Under the pieces are notes generated by a model, which ran no database searches, was not told where the DNA came from, and saw nothing but the letters and a program-made list of their open reading frames with translations. Shown one piece after another: positions 51,328-59,937 of a stretch of DNA of 64,000 nucleotides. The stretch lies in contig NZ_CABVII010000022.1 of the NCBI RefSeq assembly GCF_902497995.1, forward strand, positions 1-64,000, given 5' to 3'. Position 1 is the stretch's first letter. Each line of letters opens with the position of its first letter. Origin of the DNA: Pseudomonas fluorescens (lineage in GTDB: Bacteria; Pseudomonadota; Gammaproteobacteria; Pseudomonadales; Pseudomonadaceae). The translations under genes were made by a program, and so were the position numbers.

Positions 51328-52935
51328 ATGACAAATAAAAACAATCCCAAAGAATCAAAGCTCGCCCGACTTGCCCGATTGACGAGCAACGGTGGTCGCC
51401 TCGCCTCGGTCAGTGCCAGGATGATGCTCGACCTGGCCGCTGTTGGCCTGGGCAGGTCCCAGGTGGAAGCGGACAAGGGCGACCGGCGTTTCAATCACCC
51501 GGCCTGGGAGAATAACCCCGCTTATCGTCGCCTGGGTCAGGCTTATCTGGTCTGGTCGCGTAGCGTCAATGGCCTGGCTGATCAGCTCGATACTCCCGAT
51601 TGGCGTAAAAGGGAGCAACTGCGCTTCACCCTGAATGTGCTGACCAGCGCTGCCGCGCCGACCAACAGCCTGTTGGGCAATCCGGCCGCCCTGCAGAAGG
51701 CCTTCGATTCGGGTGGCAGCAGCATGGTGCGCGGGGCAAAGAACAGGCTCAGCGATCTGCGGCATAACCGTGGCATGCCGTCACAGGTGGACACCGAAGG
51801 TTTCAAGGTCGGCGAGAACCTGGCTGTGACCCCAGGTTCGGTGGTGTACCGCAACGAGGTGTTCGAACTGATCGAATATCGCCCGAGCACTGCAAAGGTT
51901 CGTGAGCGCCCATTGCTGCTGGTTCCGCCGATGATCGGCAAGTATTATTTCCTCGACCTCGCACCGGGGCGCAGCTTTATCGAGTACGCGGTCGGTAGTG
52001 GCCTGCATTTCTTCACCATCAGCTGGCGTAACCCCCGCGGCCAACATACCGCATGGGGTCTTAATACCTATACCAAAGCCGTGATTGAAGCGCTGGAAGT
52101 GGTGCAAGAGATTTCCGGCTCCGCCGATGTGAATGCCCATGGCTTTTGCGCTGGCGGCCTGGTACTCAGCTGTGCACTCAACCACTTGGCGACGCAAGGC
52201 AAGAGTCCGGTCCATGCAGCCTCCTTTGGTGTGATGCTGCTGGATTTTGACACCCCGGGCCCCATCGGCGCCTTCTCGCCCAAACCCGTGCTTGACCTGG
52301 CGCGCCGGCGCGCCGCCAAGACCGGGATCATGAACGCCAATGACATGTCGGCCGCCTTTACCTGGCTGCGCCCCAACGATCTGGTCTGGAACTACTGGCA
52401 CAACAACTACCTGCTGGGCGAAGCCCCACCGGCGATCGATATCATGGCCTGGAACGCCGACGGCACCCGCCTGCCAGCGGCATTGCACAGCCAGTTTCTG
52501 GATATCTTCAGCAAGAACGCGCTGATCGAGGGCGAGCTCTGCGTACTCGGCTCGCCGCTTCAGGCCGGGTCGATCCAATGCGACAGTTATTTTATGGCAG
52601 CAGAGGCTGACCATTTGACGCCTTGGCAGGGTTGTTACCGTTCAGCTCAGCTGTTCGGTGGCGAACGCAGCTTTGTGCTCAGTAACGCCGGGCACATCGC
52701 CAGCCTGGTCAACCCGCCCACCAACCTGAAGGCCCGATACTTTACCGGCCCGGCACCGGACATCGACGCCGACGACTGGCTGGCGCAAGCAAGCGAGCAA
52801 ACCGGCACCTGGTGGACGCACTGGAGCCAGTGGGTCATCGACCGTGCCGGTGCCGAGCGCAATGCGCCGAAGACAGCGGGGAGCAAGCGTTTTCCGGTGT
52901 TGGAGGCAGCGCCGGGTCGCTATATCCACGAGTGA
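51328..52935 (+). CDS. phaC: Polyhydroxyalkanoate synthase
   Basis: A 535-residue PHA synthase: PhaC N-terminal domain (about 60-220) and alpha/beta-hydrolase core with the lipase-like box GFCAGG holding catalytic Cys274, Asp428 in YFMAAEADHLTPW and His456 in LSNAGHIASLVNPP. It polymerises 3-hydroxyacyl-CoA into storage polyester. It is somewhat short and does not sit with phaZ, phaD or phasin genes, so it is not the usual mcl-PHA locus of Pseudomonas. An A-rich segment (AATAAAAACAA) spans codons 3-6 and resembles a Crc site. Confidence 0.88.
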   Translation: MTNKNNPKESKLARLARLTSNGGRLASVSARMMLDLAAVGLGRSQVEADKGDRRFNHPAWENNPAYRRLGQAYLVWSRSVNGLADQLDTPDWRKREQLRFTLNVLTSAAAPTNSLLGNPAALQKAFDSGGSSMVRGAKNRLSDLRHNRGMPSQVDTEGFKVGENLAVTPGSVVYRNEVFELIEYRPSTAKVRERPLLLVPPMIGKYYFLDLAPGRSFIEYAVGSGLHFFTISWRNPRGQHTAWGLNTYTKAVIEALEVVQEISGSADVNAHGFCAGGLVLSCALNHLATQGKSPVHAASFGVMLLDFDTPGPIGAFSPKPVLDLARRRAAKTGIMNANDMSAAFTWLRPNDLVWNYWHNNYLLGEAPPAIDIMAWNADGTRLPAALHSQFLDIFSKNALIEGELCVLGSPLQAGSIQCDSYFMAAEADHLTPWQGCYRSAQLFGGERSFVLSNAGHIASLVNPPTNLKARYFTGPAPDIDADDWLAQASEQTGTWWTHWSQWVIDRAGAERNAPKTAGSKRFPVLEAAPGRYIHE

Positions 52936-52975
52936 CGCTATCACCACCAAGCCTTGAAAAGTTCGCCTATGGATC

Positions 52976-53007
52976 CGCTGGCTCAACTCATTGGAGTTGA
53001 GCCAGCG
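52976..53007. terminator. Strong hairpin after phaC
   Basis: CGCTGGCTCAACTC, loop ATTG, GAGTTGAGCCAGCG: a perfect 14-bp stem 40 bp after the phaC stop, without a T-run. Confidence 0.55.
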
Positions 53008-53109
53008 CTGTTCGCGTTCCTCTGCCATCCGGGCTCGGTCATGAAGAAGCCGGACATGTTACGGCGACCACCGAATCGCTGTGCTTTGGTTGATCGATCA
53101 GATCCTGCG

Positions 53110-53325
53110 CTAACCATGGACGATTTGCAGCCGCTCCATGTTGCGCTGCTGGCACTCGTACTCCGCCTCTGCCCGGGTTTGATAGGTCGTCTGCAGCCGC
53201 AGCTTTTTCTCGCTGTCGTAGAGGTTAAAACCTTCGGTCGCGTTTTTACAGTAAGGGCGCGTTCCGTTACGCATAGACTCCGTATCCGTGGGTAATGCAG
53301 GAACAACACCGAATCTCAAGGCCAT
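53110..53325 (-). CDS. Small hypothetical protein
   Basis: A 71-residue frame (MALRFGVVPALPTDTESM at the start; ending QQRNMERLQIVHG). I recognise no domain. It is charged, has two Cys, and a C-terminal helix rich in Glu/Gln/Arg. A GAGG-containing stretch lies before the chosen ATG; an in-frame ATG at 53364 would add 13 residues. It stands alone between phaC and the rnz fragment. Codon use looks coding, but reality is uncertain. Confidence 0.45.
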   Translation of the reverse strand: MALRFGVVPALPTDTESMRNGTRPYCKNATEGFNLYDSEKKLRLQTTYQTRAEAEYECQQRNMERLQIVHG

Positions 53326-53605
53326 CTTCCCGCCCTCTTCGAGTTCACCGTCGAGCACTCTCATTACTAACTATTAGCGGCTACGGACAACTACAGCAAG
53401 GAACGTTCTTGCGGATCCGATGAATAGCACGAACTTGCACCAAAGGCCCTCGACGGCCCAGGTGGGAGTGCTCATCTGCACTCGGGCCGCAAAAACAAAT
53501 CCGGCCGTCTCCAGAACGTTTTTTTGACGCCTGAAATCAATGGTTGGCCACTAATTAGCTACCCGCTACGCTCAAGGAACGGATGACATTGGCATAGGGA
53601 ACACT

Positions 53606-53773
53606 ATGAGCAGCGCACCTAAGCACGGCTGGAAATGGGCCTACCAAAAACTGCGCGGGCTGCACTGCTCTCGCCGTACGGCTTTCTATAGAGCGACGCT
53701 CTATTCCATTCGGGGCGATACGGGATCGTTTTACGTTGACCGCAGCTGGGAGAAGGTGCGCCTGCGACGCTAA
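53606..53773 (+). CDS. Small basic hypothetical protein (55 aa)
   Basis: A short frame starting MSSAPKHGWKWAYQKLRG and ending SWEKVRLRR, rich in Arg, Lys, Trp and Tyr, with AGGGA seven bases upstream of the ATG. No known family is evident. The stretch around it, from 53326 to the rnz fragment, has no other recognisable gene and includes a perfect ATAGAGCG-A-CGCTCTAT dyad near 53690. Confidence 0.4.
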   Translation: MSSAPKHGWKWAYQKLRGLHCSRRTAFYRATLYSIRGDTGSFYVDRSWEKVRLRR

Positions 53774-53832
53774 TCGATGTGTTCGCTCATTTTATTCAGG
53801 CAAAAAAATACCCACTCCCGCCTCTTTGACTT

Positions 53833-54031
53833 TGAGTGGCACCGCGCTCATCGAATCCTCTGGCAAGGGCTGGTATCTGGTGGATTGCGGTGAAGCCACC
53901 CAGCATCAACTGCTATGCACACCCTTGTCGGTAAAAAACCTTCGCGGGTGCTTCATAACGCATGTACACGGTGATCATTGCTTCGGCTTACCCGGCCTGC
54001 TGGCCACTGCTGGCATGTCGGGGCGCCTGGA
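53833..54031 (+). pseudogene. Partial duplicate of rnz
   Basis: These 199 bases repeat 50241-50439 of rnz in direct orientation, differing at only two positions I can see (one near the left end, one in CTACGCACAC/CTATGCACAC). It covers codons about 19-84, including the HxHxDH zinc motif, and has no start or C-terminal two-thirds, so it cannot make an active enzyme. The high identity implies a recent duplication or continuing gene conversion. Confidence 0.9.
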
Positions 54032-54175
54032 TGCTGGATCAGATCGACCCGCGCGAGTAGGTGCGGGTGACTGAGGCCGAATGAGTAAGTGATTTGGGCT
54101 GTGCAGCGGTCTCTTTTTTCGGGACCGCCAGGAGGATTATGCCAACAACGGTCTTACCTAACTGCCATCACTCAG

Positions 54176-54216
54176 TGATTGCCTGTGCAATCAGTAATGT
54201 GATCTACATAGATCAC
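54176..54216. terminator. Tandem stem-loops after antR
   Basis: TGATTGC-CTGT-GCAATCA (54176-54193) and GTGATCT-ACAT-AGATCAC (54199-54216), both perfect 7-bp stems just past the antR stop. No T-run, so either terminators or protein-binding dyads. The 54032-54230 stretch otherwise holds no gene. Confidence 0.4.
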
Positions 54217-54230
54217 TGCAATCAGAAATT

Positions 54231-55220
54231 TCAATTGGCACGGTGCAACTTCAAGGTTTGCGAAGGCAACTCCCCAAAACGCTCTTTGTACTCCTTGGAA
54301 AAGCGTCCAAACTGCTGAAAACCGTAATCCATGGCGATACTGGACACTCTCTCCGAGGATCGCGCCTGGGTCAGGCGTAAGCGAACCTGCTCGAAGCGTA
54401 ATTGGCGAAAATACGCGATCGGCGTCATGCCGTAATGCGTATGAAAATCACGATAAAGCCGCTCGCGGGAGACGCCCACAGCTCGCTCAAGATCTTCGAG
54501 CGTCAGGGGGAGTTCCAAGGACGCATTAAACATAGTTTCAAGTTGTGCCAGATACTGTGGGCGCCCCGTTTGGCGCGCCAGCAATTCATCAAAATAGTTA
54601 TGTCGTTGCGAGAACAAGAGGCTGGTGATCAAGCTGTTTTCAAGGTTGCTCCACACGTCTGGCAGATCGCATAAGGAGCTCTCAGCCTGCAGAATCTCTT
54701 GAAAATTTTCCACCATCTGCCACCACTGCTGCATTGCACCATCCAAACTCACCATGGGTTCGAAAAGTATCGGCTGCGAAATTTGCCGGCCCAGCAGCTT
54801 TGATAATTTCACCTCCAGTGCCCTGCGCGAGAGCTTAACCATCTTTTTGCGGCATTTCTCACCAATGGTCATGCGCAAGGACTGGTTAGGCGAGAGGATC
54901 GCCCCCACTGAAGAATTGGAAACGAATGAACTACCCTGATGCTCAATACTTTGCTCTCCGTACAGAGGCAAGTTGACACTGTAGCTCTGCTCCAGATTTT
55001 CGATCTTGACACTTACCAAGGTCGAGTATTCGATTACGCCAATAGCTGCATTGCCGATGATGGTCCCGTGATGGCGAAAATCCAGTTCGCGGGGCTTGGG
55101 AACCTCAAGATCATGTGGCCCGTTGATATTCAACATCCACTGTACGGCTTGCGCGGGGGTGTTGAGAACTGTTGAGAATTGCTGACGAATTACATTGTTT
55201 TTATTTTGGGGGTAAAGCAT
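54231..55220 (-). CDS. antR: AraC/XylS family regulator, probable activator of antABC
   Basis: A 329-residue regulator of the XylS/BenR/AntR type: an N-terminal AraC-binding-like domain (YSVNLPLYGEQSIEHQGSSF, SVGAILSPNQSLRMTIGEKC) and a C-terminal double HTH (LTLEDLERAVGVSRERLYRDFHTHYG, VSSIAMDYGFQQFGRFSKEYKERFGE). It is divergent from antABC across 479 bp, as AntR is in Pseudomonas. GAGGAAA precedes the ATG. A short stem-loop in its leader (55235-55251) lies at the ribosome site. Confidence 0.85.
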   Translation of the reverse strand: MLYPQNKNNVIRQQFSTVLNTPAQAVQWMLNINGPHDLEVPKPRELDFRHHGTIIGNAAIGVIEYSTLVSVKIENLEQSYSVNLPLYGEQSIEHQGSSFVSNSSVGAILSPNQSLRMTIGEKCRKKMVKLSRRALEVKLSKLLGRQISQPILFEPMVSLDGAMQQWWQMVENFQEILQAESSLCDLPDVWSNLENSLITSLLFSQRHNYFDELLARQTGRPQYLAQLETMFNASLELPLTLEDLERAVGVSRERLYRDFHTHYGMTPIAYFRQLRFEQVRLRLTQARSSERVSSIAMDYGFQQFGRFSKEYKERFGELPSQTLKLHRAN

Positions 55221-55699
55221 GGCATTTCCTCGGTAGCCACTTAGTGTGGCTTTTGTAGGCTAAAAGCGTGAAACAGTGCGGCGTCCTTCCTGATGTTTCG
55301 TACAGCGCTTCCTGCATTGCCAGATCACGGTAGCCAAACCAGTTCTGCGTCTGATGCACGCGCAGCATCGCCCTCAGTGGATAATTTCAGACCACATCCC
55401 AGCCATAAAAATGGCTCCTTGAGCGGGGTAACCACCGATATCAGGTCTTGCAACAAATAGAGCTCAGACCGCGAAGGTCTGACTTCCGCTCTTTTGGGGG
55501 AACCATTCAAGGCCACGCTATTTCGCTCGTGACCGCACGTCAAGCACCATCAGTCTGCCACTCCTCTGCGTGAACACATTGCCCACAGCCTGATGAAATC
55601 CGCAAAACTGCATAGCAATTACGTTATAGCCGAATAGTGCCGGGGCGGGGTCGGGGGTTTAATCAGTCCATCCCCGCAGCAAGCAAAGGTCAGATTTCC
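55221..55699. promoter_or_regulatory. Divergent antR-antA control region
   Basis: 479 bp without a credible gene. It holds an AGCCAC-TTAGT-GTGGCT stem-loop in the antR leader (55235-55251) and a perfect TCAGACC-GCGAA-GGTCTGA dyad (55464-55482), a candidate regulator site. A weak TTATAGC -10-like box lies near 55625, and AAAGGT serves as the antA ribosome site. I could not find a convincing -35. Confidence 0.45.
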
Positions 55700-57100
55700 A
55701 TGAGCACCAAATCTATTGCCGAGTGGCAGGACTTTATCAAGGGCTGTCTGGACTTTCGTCCCGTGGAAGGCGTGTACCGCATCGCCCGGGACATGTTCAC
55801 CGAGCCGGCGCTGTTCGATCTCGAGATGGAGTTGATTTTCGAGAAAAACTGGATCTATGCCTGCCACGAAAGCGAGATCGCCAACAAGCACGACTTCATG
55901 ACCCTGCGTGCCGGTCGTCAACCGCTGATCATCACCCGCGACGGTGAAGGCCAACTCAACGCGCTGATCAACGCCTGCCAGCATCGCGGGACCACCCTGA
56001 CCCGGGTCGGCAAGGGCAACCAATCGACCTTCACCTGCCCCTTCCATGCCTGGTGCTACAAAAGCGACGGCCGCCTGGTCAAAGTCAAGGCGCCCGGCGA
56101 ATACCCCGAAGATTTCGACAAGGCCACCCGTGGCCTGAAAAAAGCTCGCATCGAAAGCTACAAAGGCTTTGTCTTCGTCAGTCTTGATGCTGACGGCAAG
56201 GATTCGCTGGAGGACTTCCTGGGCGACGCCAGGGTGTTCTTCGACATGATGGTCGCGCAGTCAGCCACTGGTGAACTTGAGGTGCTGCCGGGCAAGTCGT
56301 CCTACACCTACGACGGCAACTGGAAACTGCAGAACGAAAACGGCCTGGACGGTTATCACGTCAGCACGGTGCACTACAACTACGTGGCCACCGTGCAACA
56401 TCGCCAGCAGGTCAACGCCGAGAAAGGCCTGGCTGCCAGCGGCACCCTGGACTACAGCAAGCTGGGCGCCGGCGACAAGGAAACCGATGACGGCTGGTTT
56501 GCCTTTCACAACGGCCACAGCCTGCTGTTCAGTGATATGCCCAACCCCGCAGTACGTCCCGGATACGCCGCGATCATGCCGCGTCTGGTCGATGAGTACG
56601 GCCAAGGCAAGGCTGAATGGATGATGCACCGCCTGCGCAACCTGAACATCTACCCAAGCATGTTCTTCCTCGACCAGATCAGCTCACAGCTGCGGATCAT
56701 CCGCCCACTGGCCTGGAATAAGACCGAGATCAACAGTTTCTGCCTGGGCGTGAAAGGCGAGTCCGACGCAGACCGCGAGAACCGCATCCGTCAGTTCGAG
56801 GATTTCTTCAATGTCTCCGGCCTCGGTACGCCGGACGACTTGGTGGAGTTCCGCGAAGCGCAGCGTGGCTTCCAGGCGCGTCTGGAACGCTGGAGCGACA
56901 TTTCTCGCGGCAGCGGCAAGTGGGTCGAAGGCGCCACCCGCAACAGCGAAACCATCGGCATCTCCCCTGCCCTGACCGGCACCGAGTTCACCCACGAAGG
57001 CTTGTACGTCAATCAGCATGGCAACTGGCAGCGTTTCCTGCTCGAGGGCTTGGCCCGCAAGGCCGAAGAAGAGCAATCCCTCAAGCTCAAAGAGGTGTGA
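55700..57100 (+). CDS. antA: Anthranilate 1,2-dioxygenase large (alpha) subunit
   Basis: A 466-residue ring-hydroxylating oxygenase alpha subunit: Rieske site CQHRGTTL ... CPFHAW at about 95-120, and a mononuclear iron site in ENGLDGYHVSTVHYNY near residue 215. The segments RIARDMFTEPALFDLEMELI, HDFMTLRAGRQPLIITRDGE and KVKAPGEYPEDFDKATRGLKKARI follow AntA rather than BenA. With AntBC it makes catechol from anthranilate, with CO2 and ammonia released. The ATG at 55700 follows AAAGGT. Confidence 0.87.
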   Translation: MSTKSIAEWQDFIKGCLDFRPVEGVYRIARDMFTEPALFDLEMELIFEKNWIYACHESEIANKHDFMTLRAGRQPLIITRDGEGQLNALINACQHRGTTLTRVGKGNQSTFTCPFHAWCYKSDGRLVKVKAPGEYPEDFDKATRGLKKARIESYKGFVFVSLDADGKDSLEDFLGDARVFFDMMVAQSATGELEVLPGKSSYTYDGNWKLQNENGLDGYHVSTVHYNYVATVQHRQQVNAEKGLAASGTLDYSKLGAGDKETDDGWFAFHNGHSLLFSDMPNPAVRPGYAAIMPRLVDEYGQGKAEWMMHRLRNLNIYPSMFFLDQISSQLRIIRPLAWNKTEINSFCLGVKGESDADRENRIRQFEDFFNVSGLGTPDDLVEFREAQRGFQARLERWSDISRGSGKWVEGATRNSETIGISPALTGTEFTHEGLYVNQHGNWQRFLLEGLARKAEEEQSLKLKEV

Positions 57101-57102
57101 AC

Positions 57103-57594
57103 ATGAATGTCGAACTGCAATACCGCATCGAACAGTTTTTCTACCGTAACGCCGAGGCCTGCGATGCCCAGGACTGGGATACGTATCTGGAGATGTTCAG
57201 TGAGGACAGCGAATTCCATCTGCCGCAGTGGGACTCGGAGCACGTCTACACCCTTGATCCAAAGAAAGGCATGTCGCTGATCTACTACCCCAATCGCGGT
57301 GGCCTGGAAGACCGGGTGTTCCGCATTCGAACCGGCAAGGCAGCCTCGACCATTCCAATGCCGCGCACCCTGCACCTGATCAGCAACGTACGTATTGCCA
57401 AGCTCGATGGCGGCGACCTGGAAGTGAAGGTTAACTGGCACACGCTGTATTACCGCATGCAGATCGCCGAGCAGTTCTTCGGCCGCGCCACCTACCGGCT
57501 GCGGCCCGACGGCGAGAGCTGGAAGATTGCCCGCAAGCATGTAGTTCTGCTCAACGACACGATTAATTCGGTGCTCGACTTCTACCATCTTTGA
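57103..57594 (+). CDS. antB: Anthranilate 1,2-dioxygenase small (beta) subunit
   Basis: A 163-residue NTF2-fold beta subunit (QYRIEQFFYRNAEACDAQDW, PRTLHLISNVRIAKLDGGDL, KIARKHVVLLNDTINSVLDF). It forms the alpha3beta3 oxygenase with AntA. Two bases separate it from antA, with the AGAGGTG ribosome site inside the antA end. Confidence 0.92.
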   Translation: MNVELQYRIEQFFYRNAEACDAQDWDTYLEMFSEDSEFHLPQWDSEHVYTLDPKKGMSLIYYPNRGGLEDRVFRIRTGKAASTIPMPRTLHLISNVRIAKLDGGDLEVKVNWHTLYYRMQIAEQFFGRATYRLRPDGESWKIARKHVVLLNDTINSVLDFYHL

Positions 57595-57612
57595 TACAGC
57601 GGATTACCGATC

Positions 57613-58638
57613 ATGACGTACAAGGTCGCCTTCAACTTTGCCGACGGCAAAACACTGTTCTGTGCCGTTCAGGGCAACGAAGTCCTGCTCGACGCAGCAC
57701 TGCGTGCAGGCATCAAGATCCCGCTCGATTGCCGGGAAGGTGTGTGCGCAACCTGCCAGGGCCGCTGTGAATCCGGGCTGTACACCCAGGACTATGTGGA
57801 CGACGAAGCCCTCTCGGCCAGTGACCTTGCCCAGCGCAAGGTCCTGACCTGCCAGACACGCGTGCAATCGGATGCGGCATTCTACTTCGACTTCGACTCA
57901 ACGCTCTGCCATACCGCGGGACCTCGTGAGCAGCGAGGGATCGTCAGCGCCGTGGTGCAGGTTTCCCCGACCACGGCGATCTTGCATGTCGAGGCAAGGA
58001 CCCATACTCAGAGCCTGGATTTTCTGCCAGGTCAGTACGCCCGCGTTCAGGTGCCAGGCACCGATTACACGCGTTCCTACTCCTTCGCCAACCAGCCGAA
58101 CAGTGGTAATCAGTTGCAATTTCTGATTCGCCTTCTGCCTGACGGGGCGATGAGCAACTACATTCGTGAACGCTGCCAGATCGGCGATGAGTTGGTATTT
58201 GAGGCGCCCTTGGGGGCTTTCTATCTGCGCCACATCACCCGGCCACTGCTGATGGTTGCCGGAGGGACTGGCCTGTCGGCTTTCCTCGGCATGCTGGACG
58301 AGATTGCTGAACGTGGAGGTTGCGGTCAGCCGGTGCATCTGTACTACGGCGTTCGGCAGATGGCAGACCTCTGTGAGCTCGAGCGGATCGCCGGCTATGG
58401 CAAGCGCATTCCAGGTTTTAGTTTCACCCCGGTGATCAGCGACGCTGACCGTCAATGGAGCGGCAAGTGCGGCTATGTCACCGAACATTTCGATGTGGCG
58501 AGCATGCGCGACACGCCGTTCGACATGTACCTGTGCGGTCCGCCACCAATGGTCGAGTCGGTGAAAAACTGGCGGAAGGAGCAAGGCCTGGAAAACAGTC
58601 ATCTCTACTACGAAAAATTCGCACAGAGCAACACCTGA
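57613..58638 (+). CDS. antC: Anthranilate dioxygenase reductase
   Basis: A 341-residue reductase: an N-terminal plant-type [2Fe-2S] ferredoxin (Cys pattern CREGVCATCQGRC and later VLTCQT), then an FAD domain (RSYSFANQPNSGNQLQF) and an NAD domain (LMVAGGTGLSAFLGML, DMYLCGPPPMVESV). It passes electrons from NADH to the AntAB oxygenase and completes the antABC operon, 18 bp after antB. Confidence 0.92.
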   Translation: MTYKVAFNFADGKTLFCAVQGNEVLLDAALRAGIKIPLDCREGVCATCQGRCESGLYTQDYVDDEALSASDLAQRKVLTCQTRVQSDAAFYFDFDSTLCHTAGPREQRGIVSAVVQVSPTTAILHVEARTHTQSLDFLPGQYARVQVPGTDYTRSYSFANQPNSGNQLQFLIRLLPDGAMSNYIRERCQIGDELVFEAPLGAFYLRHITRPLLMVAGGTGLSAFLGMLDEIAERGGCGQPVHLYYGVRQMADLCELERIAGYGKRIPGFSFTPVISDADRQWSGKCGYVTEHFDVASMRDTPFDMYLCGPPPMVESVKNWRKEQGLENSHLYYEKFAQSNT

Positions 58639-58833
58639 GCTCTCAATATGAGTTGTTTAAGGCCGGATCGCTTCTTGGCGGTTCGGAACCTGACTGATGC
58701 GCCTCACTTCAAGACTTGGAAAAATCTACGAAAGTAGCGGCGCTGCAAAAAGCACCGTACCTGCCTAGCCATCCGGCTAACGACATCCCCGCATCAGGGA
58801 TGGGCCAGAATACTAACCGCAAGAGCCTGCGCA

Positions 58834-59697
58834 ATGCCGAAAAATACGCCTGAATATCAATACGTCACAGGGCAGTACCGCCCTGGTTTCACCGCTCTGT
58901 TCGAACAGTATCAATTGGCAAACGACAGGGTACTCCTGGAGCGCTCCTGGGATCTGGACGTCCGCTACGGTTTGCATCCGAGGCAGACCTTCGATCTGTG
59001 CTTCGCCAAAGGACCTGCCAAAGCCAATCTGCTCTATCTTCACGCTGGCTATTGGCAATCGCGGGATAAGGCACAGTTTCGCTTTATCGCCTCAGCCCTG
59101 ACTGCTCGCGGCTACAACGTAGCCCTGCTGAACTACCCACTTTGCCCTGAAGTGTCTATCGATCAAATAGTTGCCGCACTAGGCCACGGCGTATTGTTCA
59201 CCCGAACTGCACTTGCAGCTAAGGAACAGCGGCTGCCGCTTATTGTTGCAGGGCATTCAGCGGGGGGGCACCTTGCGGTTGAATTGGCAATGGCACAAAC
59301 AGCGCTTCCTCAACAGCAGCGACCCATCTCAGCGATAGTGCCCATTAGCGGGATTTACAATTTAGAGCCGCTGATCGAGACCAGCCTGAATAACAAATTG
59401 CTCCTCGATAGGCGCCAAGCGCAGGCCTGCTCGCCGCTGACCCGCGTGACCGGGGATCTGGTTCCAGCAGCCTTTGTAGTGGGTGGCGAAGAAACACCCG
59501 CTTTTCTTGAGCAGAATCGCACCATGATGGCTGCATGGAGCCTTACTGGTAGCCCTGCGACTTGCCTGGAAGTGGCTGGGCGGGATCATTTCACTGTTTT
59601 GCAAGAATTTGAGAGCCCCTCCGGGACTCTGCTCGAACTGATCGAAACCATGTATCAAGCGGTCTGCCCTGCTATCGATGGTGTTGCAATCAACTGA
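58834..59697 (+). CDS. Alpha/beta hydrolase, arylformamidase-like
   Basis: A 287-residue alpha/beta hydrolase: oxyanion segment YLHAGYWQSRDKAQFRF (HGGYW-type motif with Ala), catalytic Ser142 in GHSAGGHLAVE, acid region VGGEETPAFLEQN, and His in AGRDHFTVL. The pattern matches bacterial arylformamidase (kynurenine formamidase)-like hydrolases. Placed 195 bp after antC, it may release anthranilate or a precursor from an N-formyl or ester form. Codon use looks less GC-rich than antABC, hinting at a different origin. The exact substrate is unknown. Confidence 0.78.
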   Translation: MPKNTPEYQYVTGQYRPGFTALFEQYQLANDRVLLERSWDLDVRYGLHPRQTFDLCFAKGPAKANLLYLHAGYWQSRDKAQFRFIASALTARGYNVALLNYPLCPEVSIDQIVAALGHGVLFTRTALAAKEQRLPLIVAGHSAGGHLAVELAMAQTALPQQQRPISAIVPISGIYNLEPLIETSLNNKLLLDRRQAQACSPLTRVTGDLVPAAFVVGGEETPAFLEQNRTMMAAWSLTGSPATCLEVAGRDHFTVLQEFESPSGTLLELIETMYQAVCPAIDGVAIN

Positions 59698-59905
59698 CAC
59701 AACCTGCCTTCGTAGCTGATCGTAATCGGGTCAGCTCCGCCTTCGAGCCTCGTATCGGCATCGTCCCATTTGGCCTCGAGTTCGCTTTGCCTGCCTTGGG
59801 GGACTGCTAGATCCGTTGCATGTCGACGGCCACCAGTGGGCGCACGCGTGCGGTACAGGTGGTCAGTTCAAAGCGTCGCATCATGTGAGCCATCTGCTTT
59901 GTCCG

Positions 59906-59928
59906 TGGCCGCCCCTGAGGGACGGCCA
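59906..59928. terminator. Hairpin after the porin gene
   Basis: TGGCCG ... CGGCCA enclosing CCCT/AGGG, just past the stop of the porin gene read leftward. The 59698-59905 stretch shows no gene. Confidence 0.45.
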
Positions 59929-59937
59929 GTGGGGTCA

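Noticed and set aside
53833..54031. Possibility that the second rnz copy is a functional paralogue
   Set aside because: It lacks the start and the last two-thirds of the enzyme including later zinc ligands.
55325..55543. 72-codon minus-strand ORF between antR and antA
   Set aside because: No ribosome site or similarity, and it would fill the divergent promoter region.
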